Source: a virus
DNA length: 24,479 nucleotides
Strand: one strand, 5' to 3'
Virus record (IMG/VR): IMGVR_UViG_3300044630_002048
Location: 1 to 24,479 of that record
In this document: piece after piece, positions 13,177 through 19,512 of the stretch
Position numbering within the stretch: position 1 is the stretch's first letter
How the letters are laid out: every line of letters begins with the position of its first letter
Translations under genes and position numbers: made by a program
Notes under the pieces: generated by a model
What the model saw: the letters and a program-made list of their open reading frames with translations, nothing else
What the model was told of the DNA's origin: nothing
The model's database searches: none

Positions 13177-14058
13177 ATGTCTTTTGCTGATCTTAAGCGT
13201 AAGTCCCAGAGCAATTTTGAGTTTCTTCAGAAGGAACTTGAAAAGTCCAGCACTCAATCAGGTGCCGACGAGAGGCTCTGGAAGCCCGAACTTGACGCTT
13301 CTGGTAACGGCTATGCCGTTATTCGTTTTCTGCCTGCTCCTGAAGGGGAGTCAGTGCCGTGGGCTAAACTTTATACTCATGCCTTCAAAGGCACTGGTGG
13401 ATGGTTGATTGATAACTGCCCCACAACAAACGGTGATAAATGTCCCGTTTGTGCTGGCAATACTAAACTGTGGAACAGTGGTCATGAATCTGACAAAGCA
13501 GTTGCTCGTGATCGTAAGCGTAAACTGTCTTACTATAGCAACATCTATGTTGTGAATGATCCCAAGAATCCTGACAACAATGGTAAGGTGTTCTTGTTTA
13601 AGTATGGTAAGAAGATTCATGATAAGATTCTTGCTGCCATGCAACCTGAGTTCCAAGATGAAACTCCTGTGAACGTCTTTGACTTCTGGGAAGGAGCCAA
13701 CTTCAAGATTAAAATCAAGACTGTTGGTGGTTACTGGAACTACGATGCTTCTGAGTTTTCTTCGCCAGCAGTGCTCAGTTCTGATGATGATGAAATGGAA
13801 GCCATCTGGAAACAAGCATATTCGTTGGAAGCATTTGTTGCTCCTAGTGAGTTCAAATCTTATGAAGATCTTGAGACTCGAATGAATAGTGTTCTTGGTG
13901 CTGCTCCTGCTACTCGTCAGGCTCAACAAGAAGAAGAGCAAGATCCTGCTCCTGTTGCTGCTTCAACTCGGCAACGTGATGTTGATCTTCCTTCGTTCAA
14001 GTCAGACGATGACGATGATGCTCTGAGCTACTTCGCTCGTCTTGCTGAAGAAGATTGA
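13177..14058 (+). CDS. gp32: Single-stranded DNA-binding protein gp32
   Basis: A 293-aa gp32 (T4: 301 aa), coating ssDNA in replication, recombination and repair. The start is ATG 13177 after AAGGAA; the longer frame runs into the promoter leader. The N-terminus holds the basic LAST-like motif KRKS (7-10) needed for cooperativity. The zinc site is His68, Cys81, Cys89, Cys92 (NCPTTNGDKCPVC). The basic RDRKRKLSYYSN (111-122) matches the second LAST-like and aromatic DNA-binding segment. The C-terminus is acidic (DDDDDALSYFARLAEED) for binding partner proteins. It has its own promoter and a strong terminator, so it forms a monocistronic unit. Confidence 0.97.
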   Translation: MSFADLKRKSQSNFEFLQKELEKSSTQSGADERLWKPELDASGNGYAVIRFLPAPEGESVPWAKLYTHAFKGTGGWLIDNCPTTNGDKCPVCAGNTKLWNSGHESDKAVARDRKRKLSYYSNIYVVNDPKNPDNNGKVFLFKYGKKIHDKILAAMQPEFQDETPVNVFDFWEGANFKIKIKTVGGYWNYDASEFSSPAVLSSDDDEMEAIWKQAYSLEAFVAPSEFKSYEDLETRMNSVLGAAPATRQAQQEEEQDPAPVAASTRQRDVDLPSFKSDDDDDALSYFARLAEED

Positions 14059-14068
14059 TAAAAGTAAA

Positions 14069-14091
14069 GGGGGCGTAAGCCCCCTTTTTTT
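14069..14091. terminator. Bidirectional terminator between gp32 and gp53
   Basis: GGGGGC (14069-14074) pairs with GCCCCC (14079-14084) around GTAA, followed by seven T on the plus strand. On the minus strand the hairpin is followed by TTTACTTTT, so it can also end the convergent structural operon. The gp53 stop (14092-14090) lies in the T-tract itself. Confidence 0.93.
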
Positions 14092-15427
14092 ATACTCCAG
14101 TCTTCTTTAATCTATTATTAATGAAGTCACTTGACTTACCATAAAGATTTGTTTTTCTAAAATCAGATAAAAAGGCATCCAAGTATGTTGGTTTGAGTAA
14201 ATAAATTTCTCTCTTTTTTTCATTCTGTTCTTCTTCGTATTCAAATACATATACTGGTCTACATATTTGAACCCCATTTATTTCTACTGTAGTAGTGCCA
14301 TTAAAATATTTGATTCCATTTCCGGTTTTTCTTTTCCAATTTTCGTCATCGTACTTCCAGTAAACACCATCAATTAAATACGACGTTGGGCTTAATTCTA
14401 CCACTTCATAATCTAATGGAGTGGTTTTTTGGTATGAACCAATAAATTCTATACTACGTATTCCATAATGATCGTTTCCTGGACCACTGCTATTTGCTTG
14501 ATATAATCTAAAGTAAGTATTATTTTGCTTGGCTCCTTGAGGTATATTAACCGAGTATAGATTCAATTCATCTCCAGCATTTCCGGCTCCATCGTCTGTT
14601 GTTGGTACAATAATACCCATATTAATCCAACCAGATGGGTTAGTAGAACCGACTTGATATTGTATTCTTAGTTCTTCTTGACCAGCAATGTCTGGTGTTT
14701 CACCACCATTAAGATCGTTTCCACGAATTACTAATCCAGTTATTGTATTCAAATTTGTAGCATCAATTGGTTTTAATGTTGCCCATCTTTCGCCACTTTT
14801 AATCTCACCAAATTTTAGATGATTGCCAATACCAAAACCACCACTAGAACCAGTTCCAGTTCCATTTGTAGCAATGTAAGTACCATTAAAATCTAAAATG
14901 TTTCCTGAAATTCTTGTATCTATAATTTTAGATATTGGTATTGTTTCTACCGTAGGTTCTGTTTGTGGTAACGTATCGATAACAAATGTCTCCTCTGAGT
15001 TATAAAAATTTTCATCTACAATTGTGCCACCTTTTAATATTACTTGACCAAACATTTGTATTTGTTCTTTATCATCGATAACTTTATAATGTTTTATTGT
15101 CGAATAAGGATCGTCGTATGTAGATTCTAAAAATTTCCTTAGATCATTCTGACTTAATGGTAAATCAAATAACGGATTTATCATGTTGTTTGTCAAAGCA
15201 ATAACCCAATCAAAGAAAGGATTTCCATATGCTTTTTCTGCTATAGTATCTAAACGCTCTCCTTCTTCTATAGAATACTTTTTAAAGTATACGGCATAAG
15301 AAAATACATCTGGGTTAACCTGATATCTTCTGAAGAAATTTTTAGCTACAACAAAATCAGATTCGGAGAATGGATACTGAATTGGTTTTTTATCGTACTC
15401 GATATTAGGAATGAATGAGAAATACAT
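14090..15427 (-). CDS. gp53: Baseplate wedge protein gp53 with inserted beta-sandwich domain
   Basis: A 445-aa protein, more than twice the length of T4 gp53 (196 aa). The N-terminal part fits gp53: IPNIEYDKKPIQYPFSESDF, then a LysM-like segment (YSIEEGERLDTIAEKAYGNP, 51-70) and FFDWVIALTNNMINPLFD. The gp53-like part resumes after about residue 335 (DYEVVELSPTSYLIDG... FLSDFRKTN). Between them, residues about 168-332, is an extra domain: ELRIQYQVGST, YSVNIPQGA, TYFRLYQANSSGPGNDHYGIRSIEF. This resembles Reelin-like or carbohydrate-binding beta sandwiches. It is the last gene of the minus operon, one base after gp48. Confidence 0.85.
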   Translation of the reverse strand: MYFSFIPNIEYDKKPIQYPFSESDFVVAKNFFRRYQVNPDVFSYAVYFKKYSIEEGERLDTIAEKAYGNPFFDWVIALTNNMINPLFDLPLSQNDLRKFLESTYDDPYSTIKHYKVIDDKEQIQMFGQVILKGGTIVDENFYNSEETFVIDTLPQTEPTVETIPISKIIDTRISGNILDFNGTYIATNGTGTGSSGGFGIGNHLKFGEIKSGERWATLKPIDATNLNTITGLVIRGNDLNGGETPDIAGQEELRIQYQVGSTNPSGWINMGIIVPTTDDGAGNAGDELNLYSVNIPQGAKQNNTYFRLYQANSSGPGNDHYGIRSIEFIGSYQKTTPLDYEVVELSPTSYLIDGVYWKYDDENWKRKTGNGIKYFNGTTTVEINGVQICRPVYVFEYEEEQNEKKREIYLLKPTYLDAFLSDFRKTNLYGKSSDFINNRLKKTGV

Positions 15428-15428
15428 T

Positions 15429-16553
15429 TTAGATACCCTCTCCTGTTTCTGTATCTACTTCGCCAGCAAATACTAACTTTGATTCTAGAAATGATATGGT
15501 TAATTCTGTTGCCACTGGCGAACCGTCGCCCATCGTGGCATATGCTCCAGCAGCAGTATAATTAATGCTGACATCAGTAATACCACATAGTTTATATTTT
15601 GGTAGGAACGGATGAATGCCAGACCCTTTCATAAAAAGAACTTGGCAAAGATCTGGAATCGTTATTAGATTTGCTGTTTCTTGAGAAGCACCAAAAATTG
15701 CTTGACCTCCAAATTTAGGGAGCATTGCTTTTTTAAATATATTGCAAATTTGTTTTATATCTTGAGCTTCTTTTCCTGTCCGAGGAACCAGTTTAAATTT
15801 CAAACTAAAGTTTCTTAGTTTGGGTGCTTCGTAAGCAAGTTCTACGTTAGGGTTGAGTATTGTTCCTGTAACTGTTCCTAAGGCTTGATTTAAATTAATA
15901 TTTGCTCCAGCCACAGCGTTTATTCCAGATAACATAGTATTGAATGTAGCTGCTTTTACTGCTCCTGGTATTGAACTTCCAAAAGCTTGAACTAATGCTC
16001 CGAAATCTTTTTGGTTGTTAACTGAACCTGTTACTCCCAACATTCCTGCAGCCGCTGCTCCAAACCCAGCACCATTCCATCCAGCACCAAATTGAGTTTG
16101 AATATCTTCTGGCATATAAAGAATAACTGATTTTAAACCAGAAGGATTTTTATATGATCTATCACTGGAATCTTGGTAGTTAGAATATCCCCATGGGTTA
16201 CTGGAAGATTTTGATGCTGAATTTGCATCTGCTCTGTTCGGAGTATCTCTTCCTCCTCCAAAAGGCGGAGCATAGCTATAAAAACTAAACAATACATAGT
16301 CACTATCTGCTTCAATTGCCGCTGGGTCGGAAGGATATCTTACTGAACTGCTTCGATTATTTGGTAGTTGTATGTTTAATTTTATTGTTTCTTCTTTTGT
16401 AGGATCTTTATTTTCGGCTGCTTCCTGAGAACCAGCTCGACCAGTGGTGATAGCTCCTGGCTTCACATCACTGTTTGTTGATGAAGCTTTTGTTTGGCTT
16501 GCTCTTGCTCTTTCTCGGTTTTGTTGTGCTCTTCGGTTGGCGGCGTCTGACAT
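15429..16553 (-). CDS. gp48: Baseplate tail tube cap gp48
   Basis: A 374-aa protein (T4 gp48: 364 aa), which caps the baseplate dome and starts the tail tube. The first 60 residues are a polar, Arg/Ser-rich disordered arm. The body contains KSVILYMPEDIQTQFG, a Gly/Ala-rich stretch around GFGAAAAGMLGVTG, NPNVELAYEAPKLRNFSLKFKLVPR, and HPFLPKYKLCGITDVSINYTA. The pattern NPxxExxFxxPxLRxFxFxFxLxPR is a hallmark of phage tube-cap proteins. The ATG overlaps the upstream stop (TAATG), with AGAGGG as SD. It is flanked by gp53 and the 287-aa protein. Confidence 0.9.
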   Translation of the reverse strand: MSDAANRRAQQNRERARASQTKASSTNSDVKPGAITTGRAGSQEAAENKDPTKEETIKLNIQLPNNRSSSVRYPSDPAAIEADSDYVLFSFYSYAPPFGGGRDTPNRADANSASKSSSNPWGYSNYQDSSDRSYKNPSGLKSVILYMPEDIQTQFGAGWNGAGFGAAAAGMLGVTGSVNNQKDFGALVQAFGSSIPGAVKAATFNTMLSGINAVAGANINLNQALGTVTGTILNPNVELAYEAPKLRNFSLKFKLVPRTGKEAQDIKQICNIFKKAMLPKFGGQAIFGASQETANLITIPDLCQVLFMKGSGIHPFLPKYKLCGITDVSINYTAAGAYATMGDGSPVATELTISFLESKLVFAGEVDTETGEGI

Positions 16554-17416
16554 TATTTGACCCTCTCTATGTCTTTCCTGTTAGTTCCTTTTATGATTCT
16601 TGTGCCTTTGATACGATCATTCCAGCGTTGGTTAATTTCTTCCCAAACATATTCCTTCGGGTATTCAATTTTTCCACCACCTTTCATTAGCACGAAATCT
16701 TCTACAGGAAGAGCAGAAGCAGACACCCATTCTTCTTTCGCTAAATCTAAGAACAAACTTTTACATCTTTTATAAAGATATTTATGAATGATTACTTTGG
16801 GAATATCTATTTGTCCTTTCTCTAATTTATTGACAACAATTAATCTTTTCTTTGGTTCTAGATAATGTAAATTAGCTCCCCAAAATTCACCCCCAGATAC
16901 TTTCATTACATATAATAAAGGATACTTATCATAGTACGGAAGGTCTGGTGTCTCTGCTTTGTATTCAAAAAAACATAAATGACCAGGAAATAATTTACGA
17001 CGATTTACATTCTGATCTTGGTTAACTAACGCTCCGATTGAATCAAATTTTTCCTGCTCATTCATACGAGAGGGTTCTGTTTGAATACTAGCACTTAACG
17101 TTTTAAGTTTTGCTTTGTACCATAGTAAATTTTTTGCTTCTCCCTCAGTTTCTTCTTTTATTTTTTCGAATATCGTTAATCGTCTTTGTTTTTTTCCTGC
17201 TTGTTTAAATCCCTCAGTTTCACTTACCGCTTGTGCTAACTCTGTCATATCTTTGTATGAAGAGTAACGTTTTATGCCATACTTAGAAGCAAGAGCACGG
17301 ATTTGATCACGAGTGTAATCACTTAAGGATGGTAACTCATGACCACTTAAATAAGACCATCTATCAATGGCATCTTTAGCATATGATTTTGGTTTTAAAT
17401 TATTCTTTGATGCCAT
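16553..17416 (-). CDS. Conserved T4-like virion assembly protein (possibly gp2-like)
   Basis: A 287-aa protein between gp4 and gp48. Residues about 29-65 (LPSLSDYTRDQIRALASKYGI) look like a SAP/HeH-type helix-extended-helix DNA-binding segment. The central part LPYYDKYPLLYVMKV ... GANLHYLEPKKR is a conserved pattern I associate with T4-like phage assembly proteins. In T4, gene 2 (DNA end protector, 274 aa) lies beside gene 4, so size and synteny permit gp2, but I cannot confirm it by sequence. ATG 17416 follows GGAG, three bases after the gp4 stop. Its stop overlaps the gp48 ATG. Confidence 0.7.
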   Translation of the reverse strand: MASKNNLKPKSYAKDAIDRWSYLSGHELPSLSDYTRDQIRALASKYGIKRYSSYKDMTELAQAVSETEGFKQAGKKQRRLTIFEKIKEETEGEAKNLLWYKAKLKTLSASIQTEPSRMNEQEKFDSIGALVNQDQNVNRRKLFPGHLCFFEYKAETPDLPYYDKYPLLYVMKVSGGEFWGANLHYLEPKKRLIVVNKLEKGQIDIPKVIIHKYLYKRCKSLFLDLAKEEWVSASALPVEDFVLMKGGGKIEYPKEYVWEEINQRWNDRIKGTRIIKGTNRKDIERVK

Positions 17417-17417
17417 G

Positions 17418-17855
17418 TTATACTCCTAGATGATCTTCTGTGAGAATTAAAAATTTCATCTGTCTATCTTCACAGAAGTCTTCTGCTGCTGCCCACTTGG
17501 CACGGTTCTTCATGTAGGTTAGGACTTCTCTTTTCCAAGCAGCAGTTTTTCTTTTTGGTTTTTCAACTGGACCAGCAACTTGTTTCTTTGGTTTAACTTC
17601 TATCAAATACTTATTAATATTTCCTTCTTTACTTTTAACTTTGATGTAGAAGTCTGGAAAGTATCTATGGACTCTGCCATCAGTTGGACAACGATAGGGA
17701 ATAATTACTTCTTCACTTCCCCACTCCACAATACTATCGTTGCCATCACAAAACACCATGAACTTCCGCTCCCACATAGAACGGTAAATAATTCTTGTAG
17801 GGTTTCCTTTATATTTTTTTGGATTCTTTGGTTTGTAGATTCCAGAATAAGCCAT
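17418..17855 (-). CDS. gp4: Head completion protein gp4 (gp50)
   Basis: A 145-aa protein close to T4 gp4: MAYSGIYKPKNPKKYKGN, IIYRSMWERKFMVFCD, WGSEEVIIPY, HRYFPDFYIKVK, YLIEVKPKK. These include E and K residues of a PD-(D/E)XK-like fold (SMWERKF; PDFYI; EVKPKK), similar to TnsA-type nucleases. It is needed to finish filled heads before tail joining. The start is ATG 17855, with CGGAGGG as SD. A longer in-frame extension upstream would cross the divergent gene and is not used. A CTAAATA motif precedes it. Confidence 0.93.
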   Translation of the reverse strand: MAYSGIYKPKNPKKYKGNPTRIIYRSMWERKFMVFCDGNDSIVEWGSEEVIIPYRCPTDGRVHRYFPDFYIKVKSKEGNINKYLIEVKPKKQVAGPVEKPKRKTAAWKREVLTYMKNRAKWAAAEDFCEDRQMKFLILTEDHLGV

Positions 17856-17860
17856 AAATA
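17853..17860 (+). promoter_or_regulatory. Late-promoter-like motif before the gp54-like gene
   Basis: CATAAATA on the plus strand overlaps the gp4 start codon and lies 27 bases before the GTG start of the divergent tube-protein gene. Spacing suits a late promoter with a short leader. Motif match only. Confidence 0.4.
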
Positions 17861-17877
17861 AATATATCCCTCCGACT

Positions 17878-17885
17878 ATATTTAG
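17878..17885 (-). promoter_or_regulatory. Late-promoter-like motif before gp4
   Basis: The minus strand reads CTAAATAT 23 bases upstream of the gp4 ATG. It differs from T4 TATAAATA but shares the TAAATA core seen before other structural genes here. The whole divergent spacer is 31 bases, so promoter and SD share it. Confidence 0.4.
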
Positions 17886-17886
17886 A

Positions 17887-18594
17887 GTGGCAAAAGGATC
17901 AATAGACAACTTCATATCAGCCATAGCTAAGAATGGCGGCATGGCAATGTCGAATGGCTATGATGTTGAATTTGATTTTCGTGGAAAAGTTGATCTAGAA
18001 AAATATATAAAAACTATTGGAGTAGATTTGCCTGCTAAAAGTGATAGTGGGGAAGCCGGAGCATTAATTAATTTGTTTTGTGACGAAGCACAACTACCGA
18101 ATATTTCCGCTGCTACTGGGCAAATTACTGGAAGGTATTTGGGAGAAGGTACTATTAATTATCCTCATACTAGAATAGTAAGTGACTTCAATCTTTCGTG
18201 GATGTGTGATGCTAACATGATCCCATTTAAATTTTTAAACGCCTGGCACGAGTATATTTTTGGGCAAGATAAAATTGAAAATCGAGTTGGAACCGATAGA
18301 TTTTTGAGAGATGCTAAAGCAAATGACGCCAAAACAAAACTAATTAACAGAACAAATCGCCTTAGATATCCTGATCAATATCAAACTACGTTAAGAATAT
18401 CAAAAGCAGAACGAGGAGCTAATGCTCCAAACGAAAGAGTTTCTTTAGTTTGTGTGCTTGAAAATGTATATCCATATTCCATAGATGCTGTTCCTATGTC
18501 TTATGGATCATCACAAATAACAAGAGTGAGTGCTAGCTTTTATTACACTCGCCACACATATTACAACTATGACATCCGTAATTATAGAGGATAA
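17887..18594 (+). CDS. Tail-tube-fold protein, probably baseplate tube initiator (gp54-like)
   Basis: A 235-aa protein with the pattern of the gp19/gp54 tube family: NFISAIAKNGGMAMSNGYDVEF at the start, LFCDEAQLPNISAATGQI, HTRIVSDFNLSWMCDANMIPFKFLNAWHEYIF, and VCVLENVYPYSIDAVPMSY near the end. It probably sits at the tube/baseplate junction, as gp54 does on gp48. The sheath-facing tube subunit gp19 is the alternative. The start is GTG 17887; later ATGs (17941, 17947) would cut the conserved N-terminus. No clear SD. First gene of the plus-strand tail operon, divergent from gp4. Confidence 0.72.
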   Translation: MAKGSIDNFISAIAKNGGMAMSNGYDVEFDFRGKVDLEKYIKTIGVDLPAKSDSGEAGALINLFCDEAQLPNISAATGQITGRYLGEGTINYPHTRIVSDFNLSWMCDANMIPFKFLNAWHEYIFGQDKIENRVGTDRFLRDAKANDAKTKLINRTNRLRYPDQYQTTLRISKAERGANAPNERVSLVCVLENVYPYSIDAVPMSYGSSQITRVSASFYYTRHTYYNYDIRNYRG

Positions 18595-18597
18595 ATA
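18590..18597 (+). promoter_or_regulatory. Late-promoter-like motif before gp26
   Basis: GATAAATA overlaps the stop codon of the tube gene and lies 26 bases before gp26. It matches seven of eight bases of TATAAATA. Confidence 0.4.
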
Positions 18598-18622
18598 ATT
18601 ACACGAATTGAAATAAAGCTTT

Positions 18623-19336
18623 ATGGCATTACCAAAAATTGGAATTCCTACTTACGAATTAGAGTTGCCATCCACAGGCAAAACAATTAAGTACAGACCT
18701 TTTGTAGTAAAGGAAGAAAAAGTTTTACTACTGGCATTAGAATCTGAAGATGAAAAAGAGATTAAAAATGCCGTCAAAGATCTGATTAAAAATTGTGTTC
18801 AAACTAGGATTAAAGTTGATGACTTGCCTAGCTTTGATTTGGAATATATCTTTTTAAGAATTCGTGCTGCTTCGGTTGGAGAAGAAATTAGTATGATTGT
18901 CACTTGTCAAGATGACAATAAGACTCAAGTTGAAGTAACCATTAATTTGAATGAAGTTAATGTGTTTAAACCTGAAGGTCACACTAATAAAATTATGCTT
19001 GATGATATCACAGGCATTGTTTTGAATTATCCTGGCATGGATAGATTTATTGATTCTGAATTTTTGAATAAAGATATTAAAACTGATGAAGTAATTAATT
19101 TTATTGCCGATTCTGTGGATCAAATTTTTAACAGTGAGGAGGTTTGGGATTCTTCTACAACTTCTAAAAAAGAAATGAGAGAGTTTATAGAAGGTCTTAC
19201 TGCTAAACAATTTGAACCATTACAAAAATTCTATGAAACTATGCCTAGGCTAATTCATAAATTCAAAGTAATTAATCCAAACACTGGCGAAGAATCCGAA
19301 TATACAATTGAGGGACTACAGAATTTTTTCGTATAG
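18623..19336 (+). CDS. gp26: gp26-like baseplate hub assembly protein / tail chaperone
   Basis: A 237-aa homologue of T4 gp26 (208 aa). Blocks seen: PTYELELPSTGKTIKYRPFVVKEEK (4-28), EKEIKNAVKDLIKNCV, LPSFDLEYIFLRIRAASVGE, and a helical C-terminal part ending KVINPNTGEESEYTIEGLQ. In T4, gp26 was long placed in the baseplate hub. By position, just before gp51 and a tape-measure-like gene, it also fits the tail-assembly-chaperone slot. The last codons contain T_TTT_TTC, a -1 slippery heptamer, two codons before the TAG stop. A frameshift there would give a 296-aa gp26-gp51 fusion. Confidence 0.88.
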   Translation: MALPKIGIPTYELELPSTGKTIKYRPFVVKEEKVLLLALESEDEKEIKNAVKDLIKNCVQTRIKVDDLPSFDLEYIFLRIRAASVGEEISMIVTCQDDNKTQVEVTINLNEVNVFKPEGHTNKIMLDDITGIVLNYPGMDRFIDSEFLNKDIKTDEVINFIADSVDQIFNSEEVWDSSTTSKKEMREFIEGLTAKQFEPLQKFYETMPRLIHKFKVINPNTGEESEYTIEGLQNFFV

Positions 19337-19360
19337 CACTCTTCCAGAATAGCCTGGAGG
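19324..19360 (+). other. Candidate -1 ribosomal frameshift signal joining gp26 to gp51
   Basis: The heptamer T_TTT_TTC (19324-19330, in gp26 frame) is followed after 10 bases by a hairpin. CTTCCAG (19341-19347) pairs with CTGGAGG (19354-19360), loop AATAGC, one G.U pair. After slippage the reading continues CGT ATA GCA into the gp51 frame, which is open for 60 codons to TGA 19510. Confidence 0.55.
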
Positions 19361-19512
19361 GGTACTTTAGAACTAATTTTGCTTTGATTCAGTATCATAA
19401 ATACTCTTTAGCAGAAGTAGAAAATCTTATTCCTTGGGAAAGAGAAGTGTATACATCTTTGTTAATTCAACATCTTAAGGAAGAGGAAGCAAAGAGAGCA
19501 GCTAATCAATGA
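19333..19512 (+). CDS. gp51: gp51-like baseplate hub assembly catalyst (no normal start codon)
   Basis: The reading frame between gp26 and the next gene encodes a peptide with ALFQNSLEGYFRTNFALIQ, then YHKYSLAEVENLIPWERE and a Lys/Glu-rich helix, which fits the short cyanophage gp51. T4 gp51 is a catalyst needed for hub assembly. The frame has no ATG at all; the first codon that could serve is ATA at 19333 (overlapping the gp26 stop as ATAG), and CTG 19354 would remove conserved residues. So it may start at ATA or be made only as a -1 frameshift fusion to gp26. It overlaps the next gene by ATGA. Confidence 0.72.
   Translation: MALFQNSLEGYFRTNFALIQYHKYSLAEVENLIPWEREVYTSLLIQHLKEEEAKRAANQ

Noticed and set aside
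13351-13941. 196-aa minus-strand ORF opposite gp32
   Set aside because: Lies wholly antisense to a well-conserved gp32; no SD, promoter or family similarity.
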